From NCBI GenBank assembly GCA_016180585.1, contig JACPAX010000060.1, positions 1-37,594 of the forward strand: a stretch of DNA of 37,594 nucleotides. The letters run 5' to 3'. A program made the position numbers and the translations under genes. Source of the DNA: Candidatus Omnitrophota bacterium. GTDB lineage: Bacteria > Omnitrophota > Gorgyraeia > 2-02-FULL-51-18. Below are positions 18,424 through 29,140 of the stretch, piece by piece. Numbering within the stretch: position 1 is the stretch's first letter; every line of letters starts with the position of its first letter. The notes below the pieces were generated by a model. It was given only the letters and a program-made list of their open reading frames with translations. It had not been told where the DNA came from and did no database searches.

Positions 18424-19437
18424 ATGACTTCCCGACTTCTGATTATCAACCAAAACTGGCTTGGCGACGTGCTTTTCTCGACGCCGGCGATACGCGCGCT
18501 CCGCAAGGCGTATCCGCAGAGCTTTATCGCCTGCCTCGTGCCGGCGCGCTGCCGCGAAGTGCTCGAAAACAATCCCCATCTCAACGAAGTGATTGTCTAT
18601 GACGACCGCGCCCCGGTTTTTTCGCCCGCGTTTTGGCGTCTGGCCGGCCGCCTGCGGCGCGGCGCATTTACCCGGGCCTTCTTTTTTCACCGGTCGGGGA
18701 CCAAGACCCTGCTTGCGTTCGCGGCGGGGATCCCCGAGCGCTATGGCTACGGGGTCCCCGGCCGGCGGCGTTGTCTTACCGCGACGGTGCCGTCCCCCGC
18801 GCGGGAAGTTCACAAAATCGATTTCTTTTTGAATTTACTGGAACCACTGGGCGTACCGTCCGCCGGCCGGGCGCCGGATTTTTTTCCGGACCCCTCCGCG
18901 AATGCCAAACTCCAGGCGCTTTTGAACGCCTCCGGCATCGGACCCGGGGACCCGTACGTCGTCGCGCACGCCGGGGGCAATTGGGAGCTCAAACGCTGGC
19001 CGGCGGATTATTTTGTCCGTTGGATACGGCTTTTTTTGGCGAAATTTCCGTGGCGCGTGGTTTTGTGCGGGACGGCCTCCGAACAGGGGATTTCGGACGC
19101 GATCGCCGGCGGTTTTGACTCCCGCCAAGTGACGTCGCTGTGCGGCCGGACCTCCCTCGGCGAGCTGGCGCTGCTCCTGCGAAGAGCGAAGTTTCTTTTG
19201 TCCAATGACTCCGGCCCGATCCACCTGGCCGCGAGCCAGGGGACGCCGGTGTTGGGGCTCTATGGCCCGACCTCCGCGCGTCTGACCGGTCCTGTTTCGG
19301 ACGGGACGGTCCGTGTTTTTCAGAAAGACGTCGGCTGCGCGGTGCCGTGTTATTTCAGGTCCTGCGACGCCCGGGTATGCATGGAGTGGCTATCCCCAGA
19401 AGAGGTCTTCGCCCAAACGCTCGATCTAGCAGTCTGA
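18424..19437 (+). CDS. waaF: Heptosyltransferase (GT9, WaaF-like)
   Basis: A 337-residue GT9 enzyme transferring heptose from ADP-heptose to the LPS inner core. The N-terminus IINQNWLGDVLFSTPAIRAL is the classic GT9 start. Also present are HAGGNWELKRWP (nucleotide-sugar site), SNDSGPIHLAA and LYGPTSA. Length is typical (330-350 aa). Four cysteines near the end (CX3CX4CX4C) resemble the quartets in the other GT9 domains here but with different spacing. The final codons run into the following inverted-end element, which supplies the TGA stop. WaaF is the best match among subfamilies; WaaC or a related type cannot be excluded. Confidence 0.85.
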   Translation: MTSRLLIINQNWLGDVLFSTPAIRALRKAYPQSFIACLVPARCREVLENNPHLNEVIVYDDRAPVFSPAFWRLAGRLRRGAFTRAFFFHRSGTKTLLAFAAGIPERYGYGVPGRRRCLTATVPSPAREVHKIDFFLNLLEPLGVPSAGRAPDFFPDPSANAKLQALLNASGIGPGDPYVVAHAGGNWELKRWPADYFVRWIRLFLAKFPWRVVLCGTASEQGISDAIAGGFDSRQVTSLCGRTSLGELALLLRRAKFLLSNDSGPIHLAASQGTPVLGLYGPTSARLTGPVSDGTVRVFQKDVGCAVPCYFRSCDARVCMEWLSPEEVFAQTLDLAV

Positions 19438-19579
19438 TGAAAAAGCCTCACCTGCTTCGTTGCTCGGTCGCTCGCTTGTGCGGCGCTATTCCCATAGCGC
19501 CTCCGCGCTCGCTCACTCGCGCCTTGCATCTGAGGCTTTTTGATCAGACTGCCGACATGAGGTTTTTCAGCAGACTGTC
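19429..19579. repeat. Inverted-end element, copy 1 (waaF-GT9 gap)
   Basis: The left end at 19429-19450 (GCAGTCTGATGAAAAAGCC plus 3 nt) is the reverse complement of 19531-19552 at 21 of 22 positions. The right end reads GGCTTTTTGATCAGACTGC. A third, partial copy of the end follows (CATGAGGTTTTTCAGCAG, 19556-19573). The interior contains a hairpin GGCGCTAT/ATAGCGCC. The ends and the third copy recur at 27648-27810 with a different interior. There is no open reading frame for a transposase. The GC-rich stem followed by TTTTT could act as a terminator. It resembles non-autonomous repeat elements (MITE or REP-like). Confidence 0.8.
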
Positions 19580-19602
19580 GGGGAAAAGGAGCCTGCGCTG
19601 AA

Positions 19603-21627
19603 GTGATGAGGCCTGAGGACAGGGACGGCGTTCAAAAAATTCTTGTCGTGACGCTTTCCAATCTCGGAGACGTGGTCCTGACGCTGCCCGTCTTTCAGTC
19701 GCTGAGACGGGCCTTTCCCGGCGCGCGCCTGCACGTTGTCGTCGGTCCGGCCGGCGCGGAGGTTTTCACCCAAGATCCGCGGATTGACCGCGTGGTCGTT
19801 TATGATAAAAAAGGCGGATGGTCCGGGAAGCTCGGCCTTCTCCGCCGGATCCGGGCCGAACGGTATGACCTCGTCGTGGATTTGCGGAAGTCGCTTTTTG
19901 GGCTCCTTGCCGGCGCGCGATTCAGGAATCCCGTCTTTTTCTTCTCGCGCTCGAAGAAACACCGCGCGCTCCGCCACTGGAAATCGTTAAAGCCCATTTT
20001 GAACGAGCCCTCCATTCCGGAGGAATCTTTTCTGAGGACGGATTTCGGGGTTTCTCCGTTGATCGCGGAGGCGCTCTCGTCTTCCGACCGCCGGCTTGTG
20101 GTGGCCTGCGTAGGGTCGAAAAGCGATCTTAAGAAATGGCCGGCCGCCTCTTACGCGAGGCTCCTGGACCGGCTCGCCTCCGAATCGGACTGCCGTATTT
20201 TTCTGGCCGGCGGGGCCGAGGACAAAAAAGATTCGCAGGCGGTGGCGGAACTGATGAAACAGCCGGTGACGGATCTGACCGGGGGGACCACGTTTGTCGG
20301 TCTTTGCCAACTCTTGCGCGCCGCGGATCTCGTGGTGACCAACGACAGCGCCCCGCTCCACGTAGCGGATTCCCTGAGGGTCCCCGCGTTGGCCGTCTTC
20401 GGCCCGACGGATCCGGTGAAGTACGGGCCGAGATTTCACGGGAGCGCGGTGGCCCGCCGTGTTCTTTTTTGCGCGCCGTGTGAGCGCGCGCAGTGCCGTT
20501 TTCATCACGAATGCATGAAGGAGCTTGGCGCGGACGAGGTCTACCGGCAGGCGGTCCGCGTGCTCGAAGGGGAGGGCCGCCCGCACCGGCCGCGGATTCT
20601 GGCGGTCCGTTTGGACCGCATCGGGGATGTGCTGCTTTCTTTGCCGGCGCTCGCGATCCTGCGCCGCCGTTTTCCGGATGCCTGGATCTCCGTGATGGTC
20701 CGTCCGTCCACACGGGAAATTCTCGAGGGGCATCCGCTGATTGACGAGGTGATCCCCTACGACTACTCCCCGGAGGGGCGGGACCGTTTTCCGCTGGGGT
20801 ATCTGCGTTTCTTAAGAGGGATTGCCAAGAGACGTTTTGACATCGCCTGTGTTCTGCGCCCCGGCGTGCGTTCGCATCTGGCCCCTTTTCTGGCGGGCAT
20901 CCCGCGCCGGGTCGGATTCCGACGCTGCGGCTGGCGGTTTTTTTTGACCCAGACGGTGTCCGACAGGCGTCACGAGGGACTCCGGCACGAATCCGAATAC
21001 ACCGCCGACGTGGTGCGGCAGTTTGGGGGCGAGGAAGGGCCCGCCGATCTTCCGCCTTATCCGGTATTTTCCGAGAGCGACCAGAGCATTTCCGGCCTGC
21101 TTTCGGAGGAGAGGCCCGGGCAGGGCCATGAGCGACTCATCGCTTTTCATGCCGGCGCGAGCTGTCCGTCCAAGCGCTGGCCCAAAGAAAGCTTCGCCTG
21201 GCTCGGCAAGGCGGTCCTTGCCGGATTGCCCCATCGCCTCGTTCTCATCGGCGGGGGTCGGGAGCGCGAGACTTCGGAGTTTCTGAAAGCGGAATGGGGC
21301 GCGCGCGCGCTGGACCTGACGGGACGGCTGAACTTAAGGGAATCCGCGGCCCTTCTCAAGCGCTGCGAGGTTCTCGTCTCGAACGATTCAGGCCCCGTGC
21401 ATTTGGCCGCGGCGGTCGGCACGCGGACGCTTACGATTTTCGGAAGAAATCAGGACGGCCTGAGCCGGCGCCGGTGGAGGGCGTTGGGGGCGGGGCACGA
21501 GACGATTCAAAAAGACGTCGGTTGCGTCGTATGTCTGGCGCATCGCTGCAGCATCGGCTTCGAGTGCCTGAAGGCGATTTCCGTGGAGGAAGTATTTGAG
21601 CGCCTTAAACAAATGGTGGGAAAATGA
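19603..21627 (+). CDS. Tandem GT9-GT9 heptosyltransferase fusion
   Basis: A 674-residue protein holding two complete GT9 domains. Domain 1 (about residues 10-325) starts ILVVTLSNLGDVVLTLPV and has CVGSKSDLKKWP, TNDSAPLHVA and FGPTDP. Domain 2 (from about residue 330) starts ILAVRLDRIGDVLLSLPAL and has HAGASCPSKRWP, SNDSGPVHLAA and FGRN. Each ends with the same cysteine quartet CX2CX4CX5C. The two domains are clearly diverged, so they may add different residues, or one may be non-catalytic. The start is GTG 19603 or ATG 19606; AGGAG at 19587-19591 fits the GTG better. It follows the inverted-end element and overlaps the next gene by 4 nt. Confidence 0.9.
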   Translation: MMRPEDRDGVQKILVVTLSNLGDVVLTLPVFQSLRRAFPGARLHVVVGPAGAEVFTQDPRIDRVVVYDKKGGWSGKLGLLRRIRAERYDLVVDLRKSLFGLLAGARFRNPVFFFSRSKKHRALRHWKSLKPILNEPSIPEESFLRTDFGVSPLIAEALSSSDRRLVVACVGSKSDLKKWPAASYARLLDRLASESDCRIFLAGGAEDKKDSQAVAELMKQPVTDLTGGTTFVGLCQLLRAADLVVTNDSAPLHVADSLRVPALAVFGPTDPVKYGPRFHGSAVARRVLFCAPCERAQCRFHHECMKELGADEVYRQAVRVLEGEGRPHRPRILAVRLDRIGDVLLSLPALAILRRRFPDAWISVMVRPSTREILEGHPLIDEVIPYDYSPEGRDRFPLGYLRFLRGIAKRRFDIACVLRPGVRSHLAPFLAGIPRRVGFRRCGWRFFLTQTVSDRRHEGLRHESEYTADVVRQFGGEEGPADLPPYPVFSESDQSISGLLSEERPGQGHERLIAFHAGASCPSKRWPKESFAWLGKAVLAGLPHRLVLIGGGRERETSEFLKAEWGARALDLTGRLNLRESAALLKRCEVLVSNDSGPVHLAAAVGTRTLTIFGRNQDGLSRRRWRALGAGHETIQKDVGCVVCLAHRCSIGFECLKAISVEEVFERLKQMVGK

Positions 21628-22436
21628 GACCTCCCCGCTTCTTTATTTTGGGTATTTGTTTAAGCCTTTCTCTTGCCGGAGGTGTTTGGGCGGAGCCGAG
21701 CGGGAATTTTACGGGGCGCGGCGGCGGGGGGGCGCGGGAGATCGCGGCTCCTTTGGCCGCTCCGCGCGTCGGGGAGCGTCTGGTCTATGATGTTTTCTGG
21801 ATGGGGATTCCGGTCGGCATCGGCACGCTTGAGGTGAAGGAGAAGACGACGGTCGACGGTCGCCGGGTTTTTCATCTGGAGGCGACGGCCCGGACGGGCG
21901 CTTTTCTATCCAAGCTGTATCCCGTCGAAGATCAGGTGCGCAGCCTCGTCGACGCCGAGAAGTTTTACTCGATCGAGTTTCGGAAGACGCTGAGAGAAGG
22001 CCGCTACCGGGCGGATGAGCGGGTCCGCTACGATTACGCCGCGCGGAAAGGCTACTACGAGTCGTTTTGGAACAAGAGCAAAAAGGAGATCCCGCTCGGC
22101 CCGGGGGGATACGTGCGGGATATCCTGGGCGTGTTTTACTGGTTTCGTCTGCAGAAAGCCGAAGTCGGAAGGTCGATCAAGACGGTCGTGAATTCCGAGG
22201 AGAAGAACTGGGACGTGGAGCTTCGCGTGCTGAGCCGTCAAACCAAGGAGATCAAGGGCCGGGGCGCTTTTGACACGATCCTCGTCGAGCCGAAGACGCG
22301 GCTCAAGGGCGTTCTTTATCGGCGCGGCCGGGCATTGGTGTATTTTACGACGGATCCCCGGCGCCTGCCGGTGTGGATTACGCTGAAAACGCCGTTTGGC
22401 CCGGTGGTCGGCGTGCTCAGGGCGGGGAGCGATTGA
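21624..22436 (+). CDS. DUF3108 family envelope protein
   Basis: A 270-residue protein with a clear signal peptide (residues 1-23, RFFILGICLSLSLAGGVWAEP with cleavage after the AxA-like site). The mature part begins near GERLVYDVFWMGIPVGIGTLEV, the usual start of DUF3108 proteins, and proceeds through strand-rich sequence with repeated basic and aromatic residues (KLYPVEDQVRSLVD). No enzyme motif is visible. The fold is probably a beta-rich periplasmic or outer-membrane-facing domain. It overlaps the tandem GT9 gene by 4 nt, linking it to LPS core synthesis; the family's function is unknown. A promoter for the next operon overlaps its end. Confidence 0.75.
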   Translation: MRPPRFFILGICLSLSLAGGVWAEPSGNFTGRGGGGAREIAAPLAAPRVGERLVYDVFWMGIPVGIGTLEVKEKTTVDGRRVFHLEATARTGAFLSKLYPVEDQVRSLVDAEKFYSIEFRKTLREGRYRADERVRYDYAARKGYYESFWNKSKKEIPLGPGGYVRDILGVFYWFRLQKAEVGRSIKTVVNSEEKNWDVELRVLSRQTKEIKGRGAFDTILVEPKTRLKGVLYRRGRALVYFTTDPRRLPVWITLKTPFGPVVGVLRAGSD

Positions 22437-22462
22437 CACGTCTTCCGGCAGGGTGTTAGAAT
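22433..22462 (+). promoter_or_regulatory. Sigma70-type promoter for the heptose/Kdo operon
   Basis: A perfect -35 box TTGACA (22433-22438) overlaps the DUF3108 stop codon. An 18-nt spacer leads to TAGAAT (22457-22462), one base from the -10 consensus. Transcription would start near 22469, giving a leader of about 17 nt before the heptose kinase ATG at 22486, with GGAG at 22472. No operator-like repeat is visible. This is the clearest promoter in the window. Confidence 0.65.
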
Positions 22463-22485
22463 GCAGCGTCCGGAGATTCTCTTTC

Positions 22486-23480
22486 ATGAAGTCTTTTAAT
22501 TTCTCTCGTCTCAAAAGCGTCATTTCCAATTTTCACAAGGCAAAAGTTCTCGTGGTCGGCGACCTGATTCTGGATGAGTTCATCTGGGGGAAGGTCTCGC
22601 GCATTTCGCCCGAGGCCCCGGTGCCCGTCGTATGGGTCGATTCGGAAAATTTCATGCCCGGAGGCGCCTCCAACGTCGCCAACAATATCCGCGCCCTCGG
22701 CGGCGAAGTCTATCTGGCCGGGGTAGTCGGGGAAGACGACCGCGGGGGCGTGCTCTGCTCGCTCCTTAAGGAAAAAGGAATACACTGCGAGGGGATATTC
22801 AGGGACGTCTCGCGCCCGACGACCCAAAAAACCCGCGTGATCGCCCATCACCAGCAGGTCGTGAGGATCGACCGCGAGAGAGCGGCGCCGCTTTCGGCCG
22901 AGAACCTTGAGCCGATTATCGGATTCATCCGCCAGAGGCTGCCGGCGGTGGACGCGCTGATCCTCGAGGATTACGGCAAGGGGGTCATCGTGCCGGCGCT
23001 GGTGAAAGAGGCGGTCCGCCTCGCCAAAAAACACAAAAAAATAATCACGGTCGATCCGAAAGAAGACCATTTTTCCTATTATCAGGGGGTCACGACGATC
23101 ACCCCGAACCATCACGAGGCCGCTTCCGCCGCGGGCGTCGCGGTCAAAGACGACGCGTCGCTTCTCAGGGCGGGCAAAAAACTGCTCGGCAAGCTCCGCT
23201 GCGAGTCGGTGCTCATCACGCTCGGCGAGAACGGGATGAGCCTCTTCGTGAAAGGGAGGCCGATGTTCAAGATCCCGACGGTGGCGCAGGAGGTGTTCGA
23301 TGTTTCCGGCGCCGGCGACACCGTGATCGGCGCCTACACGCTCGCGCGCGCGGTGAAGGCCTCGGCCACCGAGGCGGCGTATATCTCCAATTGCGCGGCG
23401 GGTATCGTCGTCGGCAAGGTGGGTGTGGCCGTCACGTCGTGCGGAGAGCTTTTGGACAGAATCGGGCAGGAGATGAGCAA

Positions 23481-23484
<4 letters not shown>
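22486..23484 (+). CDS. rfaE1: D-glycero-beta-D-manno-heptose-7-phosphate kinase (HldA/RfaE1)
   Basis: A 332-residue PfkB/ribokinase-family enzyme that phosphorylates heptose-7-phosphate at C1, en route to ADP-heptose. The family start VLVVGDLILDEFIWGKVSRISPEAPVPVV and GGASNVANN are diagnostic of RfaE domain I. The catalytic region is DVSGAGDTVIG near the C-terminus. The second (nucleotidyltransferase) domain of bifunctional HldE is absent, so an HldC or RfaE2 is expected elsewhere. ATG 22486 lies behind a strong promoter; the frame extends upstream but that part overlaps DUF3108. Its stop overlaps the kdsB start codons. Confidence 0.93.
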
Positions 23485-25830
<2,346 letters not shown>

Positions 25831-25859
25831 GCCGTGGGTAACGGGCCCGGCGGGGGTGG

Positions 25860-26690
25860 GTGGTGAGCAAGGTGGTTCGAGTAGGCGATGTCCTTCTCGG
25901 CGAGGGAAGGCCGCTGGCGTTGATCGCGGGGCCCTGCGTGATCGAGAATGAAAAAAGCGCTTTGCGGCACGCCAAGGCCATCCAAAAAATTTCCCGCCGT
26001 CTCGGGGTCCCGCTGGTTTACAAATCCAGCTATGACAAGGCCAACCGCAGCTCTCTGGGTTCCTTCCGCGGGATCGGGATCGGGCAGGGTCTGGACGCGC
26101 TCCGGCGCGTGAAGGAAGAGACGGGGCTTCCCGTCCTGACGGATGTTCACAGCGCCTCCGAGGCCGAGGGCGCCGCCGAGTTTGCGGATGTGTTGCAGAT
26201 CCCCGCGTTTCTTTGCCGGCAGACGGATCTTCTTTTGGCCGCCGCCCGCACCGGGAGGGCCGTGAACGTGAAAAAAGGGCAGTTTCTCTCGCCGTGGGAG
26301 ATGCGGAACGTCGTCGAGAAGCTCGTCTCCACGGGAAACAAGAGAGTGCTCCTGACCGAACGGGGGACTTTTTTCGGTTACCACGCGCTGGTCAACGACT
26401 TTCGCTCCATTCCGGTCATGAAAGAATTCGGGTGCCCGGTGATTTTCGACGCCACGCATTCGGTCCAAGCACCGGGAGGGAAGGGGAAGAGTTCCGGCGG
26501 AGACCGCCGTTTCGTGCCGACGCTCGCCAGGGCCGGCGTTGCGGCGGGCTGCGACGGCGTTTTCATGGAGGTCCATGAGGACCCGGACCGGGCGCCGAGC
26601 GACGGTCCCAACATGGTGGTTCTGAAGGATCTGGAAAAACTTCTTGAGAGTCTTTTGCGCGTCAGCCGGGCGGTGCGCCATGCCGGTTGA
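25860..26690 (+). CDS. kdsA: Kdo-8-phosphate synthase
   Basis: A 276-residue aldolase condensing arabinose-5-phosphate and phosphoenolpyruvate. Diagnostic segments are [26 protein letters not shown] (substrate loop), VLTDVHS, and [12 protein letters not shown]. The Cys in AGPC is also the metal ligand of metal-dependent KdsA enzymes, so this may be a metal-dependent type. Only GTG codons (25860, 25863) are available as starts, preceded by a G-rich stretch. It is 29 nt after pyrG and overlaps kdsD by 11 nt. The four steps kdsD, kdsA, kdsC and kdsB are all present here. Confidence 0.95.
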   Translation: MVSKVVRVGDVLLGEGRPLALIAGPCVIENEKSALRHAKAIQKISRRLGVPLVYKSSYDKANRSSLGSFRGIGIGQGLDALRRVKEETGLPVLTDVHSASEAEGAAEFADVLQIPAFLCRQTDLLLAAARTGRAVNVKKGQFLSPWEMRNVVEKLVSTGNKRVLLTERGTFFGYHALVNDFRSIPVMKEFGCPVIFDATHSVQAPGGKGKSSGGDRRFVPTLARAGVAAGCDGVFMEVHEDPDRAPSDGPNMVVLKDLEKLLESLLRVSRAVRHAG

Positions 26691-27648
26691 CGGGGTCAAA
26701 GTCGCCAAAAGGGTTATCGGGATAGAACGGGAGGCGCTGGCTCTTCTGAGGTCGAGAATAGACCACAATTTTGAAAAGGCCTGCGCGCTCATCATGGAAT
26801 GCCGCGGCCGCACGGTGCTTACGGGGCTTGGCAAGCCCGGGTTTATCGCCCAGAAGATCTCGGCGACCCTTTCGTCGACCGGGACCCCCTCGCTCTTCTT
26901 GCATCCGGCCGAGGCGCTTCACGGCGACCTGGGGCGCGTGATGAAAGAGGACGTCGTGGTCGGGCTCTCCAACAGCGGTCGGACCGAGGAAATCGTAAAG
27001 CTTTTGCCGGTCGTGAGGAAAATAGGCGCCAAACTCATCTCGATTACGGGGAACCCCAAATCGCCGCTGGCGACGCACAGCGACGTGGTCCTCGATGTGC
27101 GTGTCAAAAAGGAGGCCTGTCCGTTGAACCTGGCGCCCACGGCCTCGACGACCGCGATGCTGGCGATGGGGGACGCGCTGGCCGTGGCGCTGCTTGAGAA
27201 AAAAGGGTTCAAGGCCGAGGACTTCGCGTTTTACCATCCCGGCGGCGACCTCGGCAAGAAACTGCTTCTCAGGGTCTCCGACATCATGCGGACGGGCAGA
27301 GACAACCCCGTGGTCTCAGGGGACATGAAGGTGGAGGAGGTGCTGTACCGGATCACGGGCGCCCGGGCGGGCTCGGCGACCATCGTGGATAAAAAAGGCC
27401 GCTTGGCCGGGATCTTCACCGACGGGGATTTGAGGCGGCACTTAAAAGGCGGCGGCGATCTTTTGCAGACCCCCGTGCGCGACGTGATGACCAAAAACCC
27501 AGTCACGATCACCGCCGGCAAGCTCGCCGCCGAGGTCCTCGAGCTTTTACGCAGCAAGCGAATCGACGAAGTGCCGGTCGTGGACCCGAGGGGGCGTCCC
27601 GTGGGTTATCTGGACGTCCAGGACATTTTGAAAGCGGGGATTGTTTAG
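26680..27648 (+). CDS. kdsD: Arabinose-5-phosphate isomerase (KpsF/GutQ type)
   Basis: A 322-residue isomerase making arabinose-5-phosphate from ribulose-5-phosphate, the entry to Kdo synthesis. The N-terminal SIS sugar-isomerase domain has [21 protein letters not shown] (residues about 48-68), HGDLG and LSNSGRTEE. Two CBS domains follow (from about residue 205, VSDIMRTG, and from about 270, [10 protein letters not shown]), usual for KdsD. The ATG at 26680 overlaps kdsA. The gene ends at TAG 27648, whose last base begins the inverted-end element. Length matches E. coli KdsD (328 aa). Confidence 0.94.
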   Translation: MPVDGVKVAKRVIGIEREALALLRSRIDHNFEKACALIMECRGRTVLTGLGKPGFIAQKISATLSSTGTPSLFLHPAEALHGDLGRVMKEDVVVGLSNSGRTEEIVKLLPVVRKIGAKLISITGNPKSPLATHSDVVLDVRVKKEACPLNLAPTASTTAMLAMGDALAVALLEKKGFKAEDFAFYHPGGDLGKKLLLRVSDIMRTGRDNPVVSGDMKVEEVLYRITGARAGSATIVDKKGRLAGIFTDGDLRRHLKGGGDLLQTPVRDVMTKNPVTITAGKLAAEVLELLRSKRIDEVPVVDPRGRPVGYLDVQDILKAGIV

Positions 27649-27810
27649 CAGTCCGATGAAAAAGCCCAATCTCCGCCACAAAGCGCCGGCGGACCCGTCC
27701 GCAAAGCTCTGTGGACGGACCCGACGAGCTTTGTGGCGGGCGCGCTCGATCCCTCGCGCCTCGCATCTTGGGCTTTTTGATCAGACCGCTGGCATGAGGT
27801 TTTTCAACGA
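27648..27810. repeat. Inverted-end element, copy 2 (kdsD-kdsC gap)
   Basis: The left end 27648-27669 and right end 27768-27789 are reverse complements at 19 of 22 positions. They match copy 1 at 19429-19579 (GATGAAAAAGCC at left, GGCTTTTTGATCAGAC at right). The partial third end, GGCATGAGGTTTTTCAAC (27791-27808), is also shared. The interior differs: here CCGCCACAAAGC pairs with GCTTTGTGGCGG, making a long hairpin, while the other copy has different GC-rich arms. The element fills the 174-nt gap and starts at the last base of the kdsD stop. It carries no coding sequence. A terminator role is possible. Confidence 0.8.
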
Positions 27811-27822
27811 CCCACGACTGAT

Positions 27823-28344
27823 ATGACGGACGACCTCAGGGAGCGGATTCTTAAAATCAAGCTTGTCGTGTTTGACGTCGACGGGGTTTTGACCGACGGG
27901 CGGATTGTGCTGGGCAATTACGGCGATGAGCTCAAATTTTTCGACGTGCAGGACGGGCTCGGGATCGTGCGGTTGAGGAGAGCGGGACTCAAGACCGCGC
28001 TCGTGACCTCGCGCAAGTCGCGCATCAACCATCGGCGGGCGCGGGAGATGGACGTCACGAAGCTTTACCAGAACGTGAGCGACAAGCGCAAGGTGTTTGA
28101 CAAGATCCTTCGGAAATTCAGGCTCGACGCCGCCGAGGCGTGTTTTGTCGGCGACGACCTCATGGATATCCCTGCGCTCGCCCGGGCGGGGCTCGCCGTC
28201 GCCGTCCAAAACGCCGTCCCGGCCGTCAAGGAGATCGCCCATTACGTGACGGAAAAATCCGGGGGCCGCGGGGCCGCGCGGGAGATCTCCGACCTGTTGC
28301 TCAACACGCAGGGGCGCTCCGACGCCCCGGTTCCTAAGGACTGA
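27823..28344 (+). CDS. kdsC: Kdo-8-phosphate phosphatase
   Basis: A 173-residue HAD-superfamily phosphatase (C0 subtype without a cap) releasing Kdo from Kdo-8-phosphate. Motif I is VVFDVDGVLTDGRI near residue 10; motif II lies in LVTSRKS; the last motif is FVGDDLMDIPAL. KdsC forms a tetramer, and its short length agrees. The ATG at 27823 follows the inverted-end element by 12 nt. It is the last Kdo-synthesis step before KdsB and sits next to LPS transport genes, as in many diderms. No abnormality. Confidence 0.94.
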   Translation: MTDDLRERILKIKLVVFDVDGVLTDGRIVLGNYGDELKFFDVQDGLGIVRLRRAGLKTALVTSRKSRINHRRAREMDVTKLYQNVSDKRKVFDKILRKFRLDAAEACFVGDDLMDIPALARAGLAVAVQNAVPAVKEIAHYVTEKSGGRGAAREISDLLLNTQGRSDAPVPKD

Positions 28345-28354
28345 CGCCCGGGAC

Positions 28355-29140
28355 ATGCCGAGAAAAAACTATTTTCCTTTTGTGCTGGTGCTCGTCATCC
28401 TCTCCTCCGCTCTCTTTTTCTTTTTCATGAAGTCCCGTCAGTCGTCGCGCCGGGGGGCGCCGGGGGGCGAGTCGCGCGAGGAGATCGTCCGGTTGAGCCA
28501 CGACCAGCGGCTTCAAAAATTCAGCCTGACGGGTTTTGACGACAAGGGCCAGAAGTTCTGGAACCTCGAGGGAGACACCGCCAAGATCGATCTCGGCGAG
28601 ACGGTCTTTCTCGAAGACAACGTGACGCTCAGGTTGAAGAATGACACCGTGATTAAAACCGACCACGTCCGGTGGACCCAGGACAAGGGAATCCTCCGGA
28701 CGAACTCCCCGGTTTTTGTGACGCGCGGCAACACCCGCATCAACGGGATGGGCTCTTACGGGCGTTTGCACGAGAATTTCATTCAGATCAACCGGGACAT
28801 CGAAATGATCGTTCAGCCGGGAACGGTCCTGACCTGTCTGGGGCCGATGAAGATATTTTACAACGAGAACCGCATGGTCTATTTCCGCCACGTCACCGTG
28901 ACGGACGCCAAGGGGACGCTGACCTCCAACCGCATGGATGTTTATTTTGATCCCGACGAAAAGAAGGTCAGCCGGATCGTGGCGCTCGGCGACGTCGTGA
29001 TCGACCGCGGCAGCGACACGACGCGGGCCGAGCGGGCGGTCTATCTCCCGGAGACCGGATCCATTCGGCTTGAGGGAAGCCCCGAGATCACCCTTCATCA
29101 AGGAAGCGCGGAACTGCTCCATGCCCCTGCTGCAAACTAA
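28355..29140 (+). CDS. lptC: LptC-type LPS export protein with LptA-like C-terminal segment
   Basis: A 261-residue protein. A single transmembrane helix (residues 6-24, FPFVLVLVILSSALFFFFM) is followed by the LptC domain, which bridges the inner-membrane ABC exporter to LptA in the periplasm. Residues about 60-165 show the strand-rich jellyroll pattern, and the last 100 residues (GTLTSNRMDVYFDPDEKK, VIDRGSDTTRAERAVYLPE) resemble OstA/LptA repeats. At 261 residues it is longer than E. coli LptC (191 aa), so it may combine LptC and LptA roles. No separate lptA is found before lptB. It overlaps lptB by 20 nt. Confidence 0.85.
   Translation: MPRKNYFPFVLVLVILSSALFFFFMKSRQSSRRGAPGGESREEIVRLSHDQRLQKFSLTGFDDKGQKFWNLEGDTAKIDLGETVFLEDNVTLRLKNDTVIKTDHVRWTQDKGILRTNSPVFVTRGNTRINGMGSYGRLHENFIQINRDIEMIVQPGTVLTCLGPMKIFYNENRMVYFRHVTVTDAKGTLTSNRMDVYFDPDEKKVSRIVALGDVVIDRGSDTTRAERAVYLPETGSIRLEGSPEITLHQGSAELLHAPAAN

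Noticed and set aside
19429-19579. Inverted-end element as an insertion sequence
   Set aside because: It is too short and has no transposase frame, so at most it is non-autonomous.
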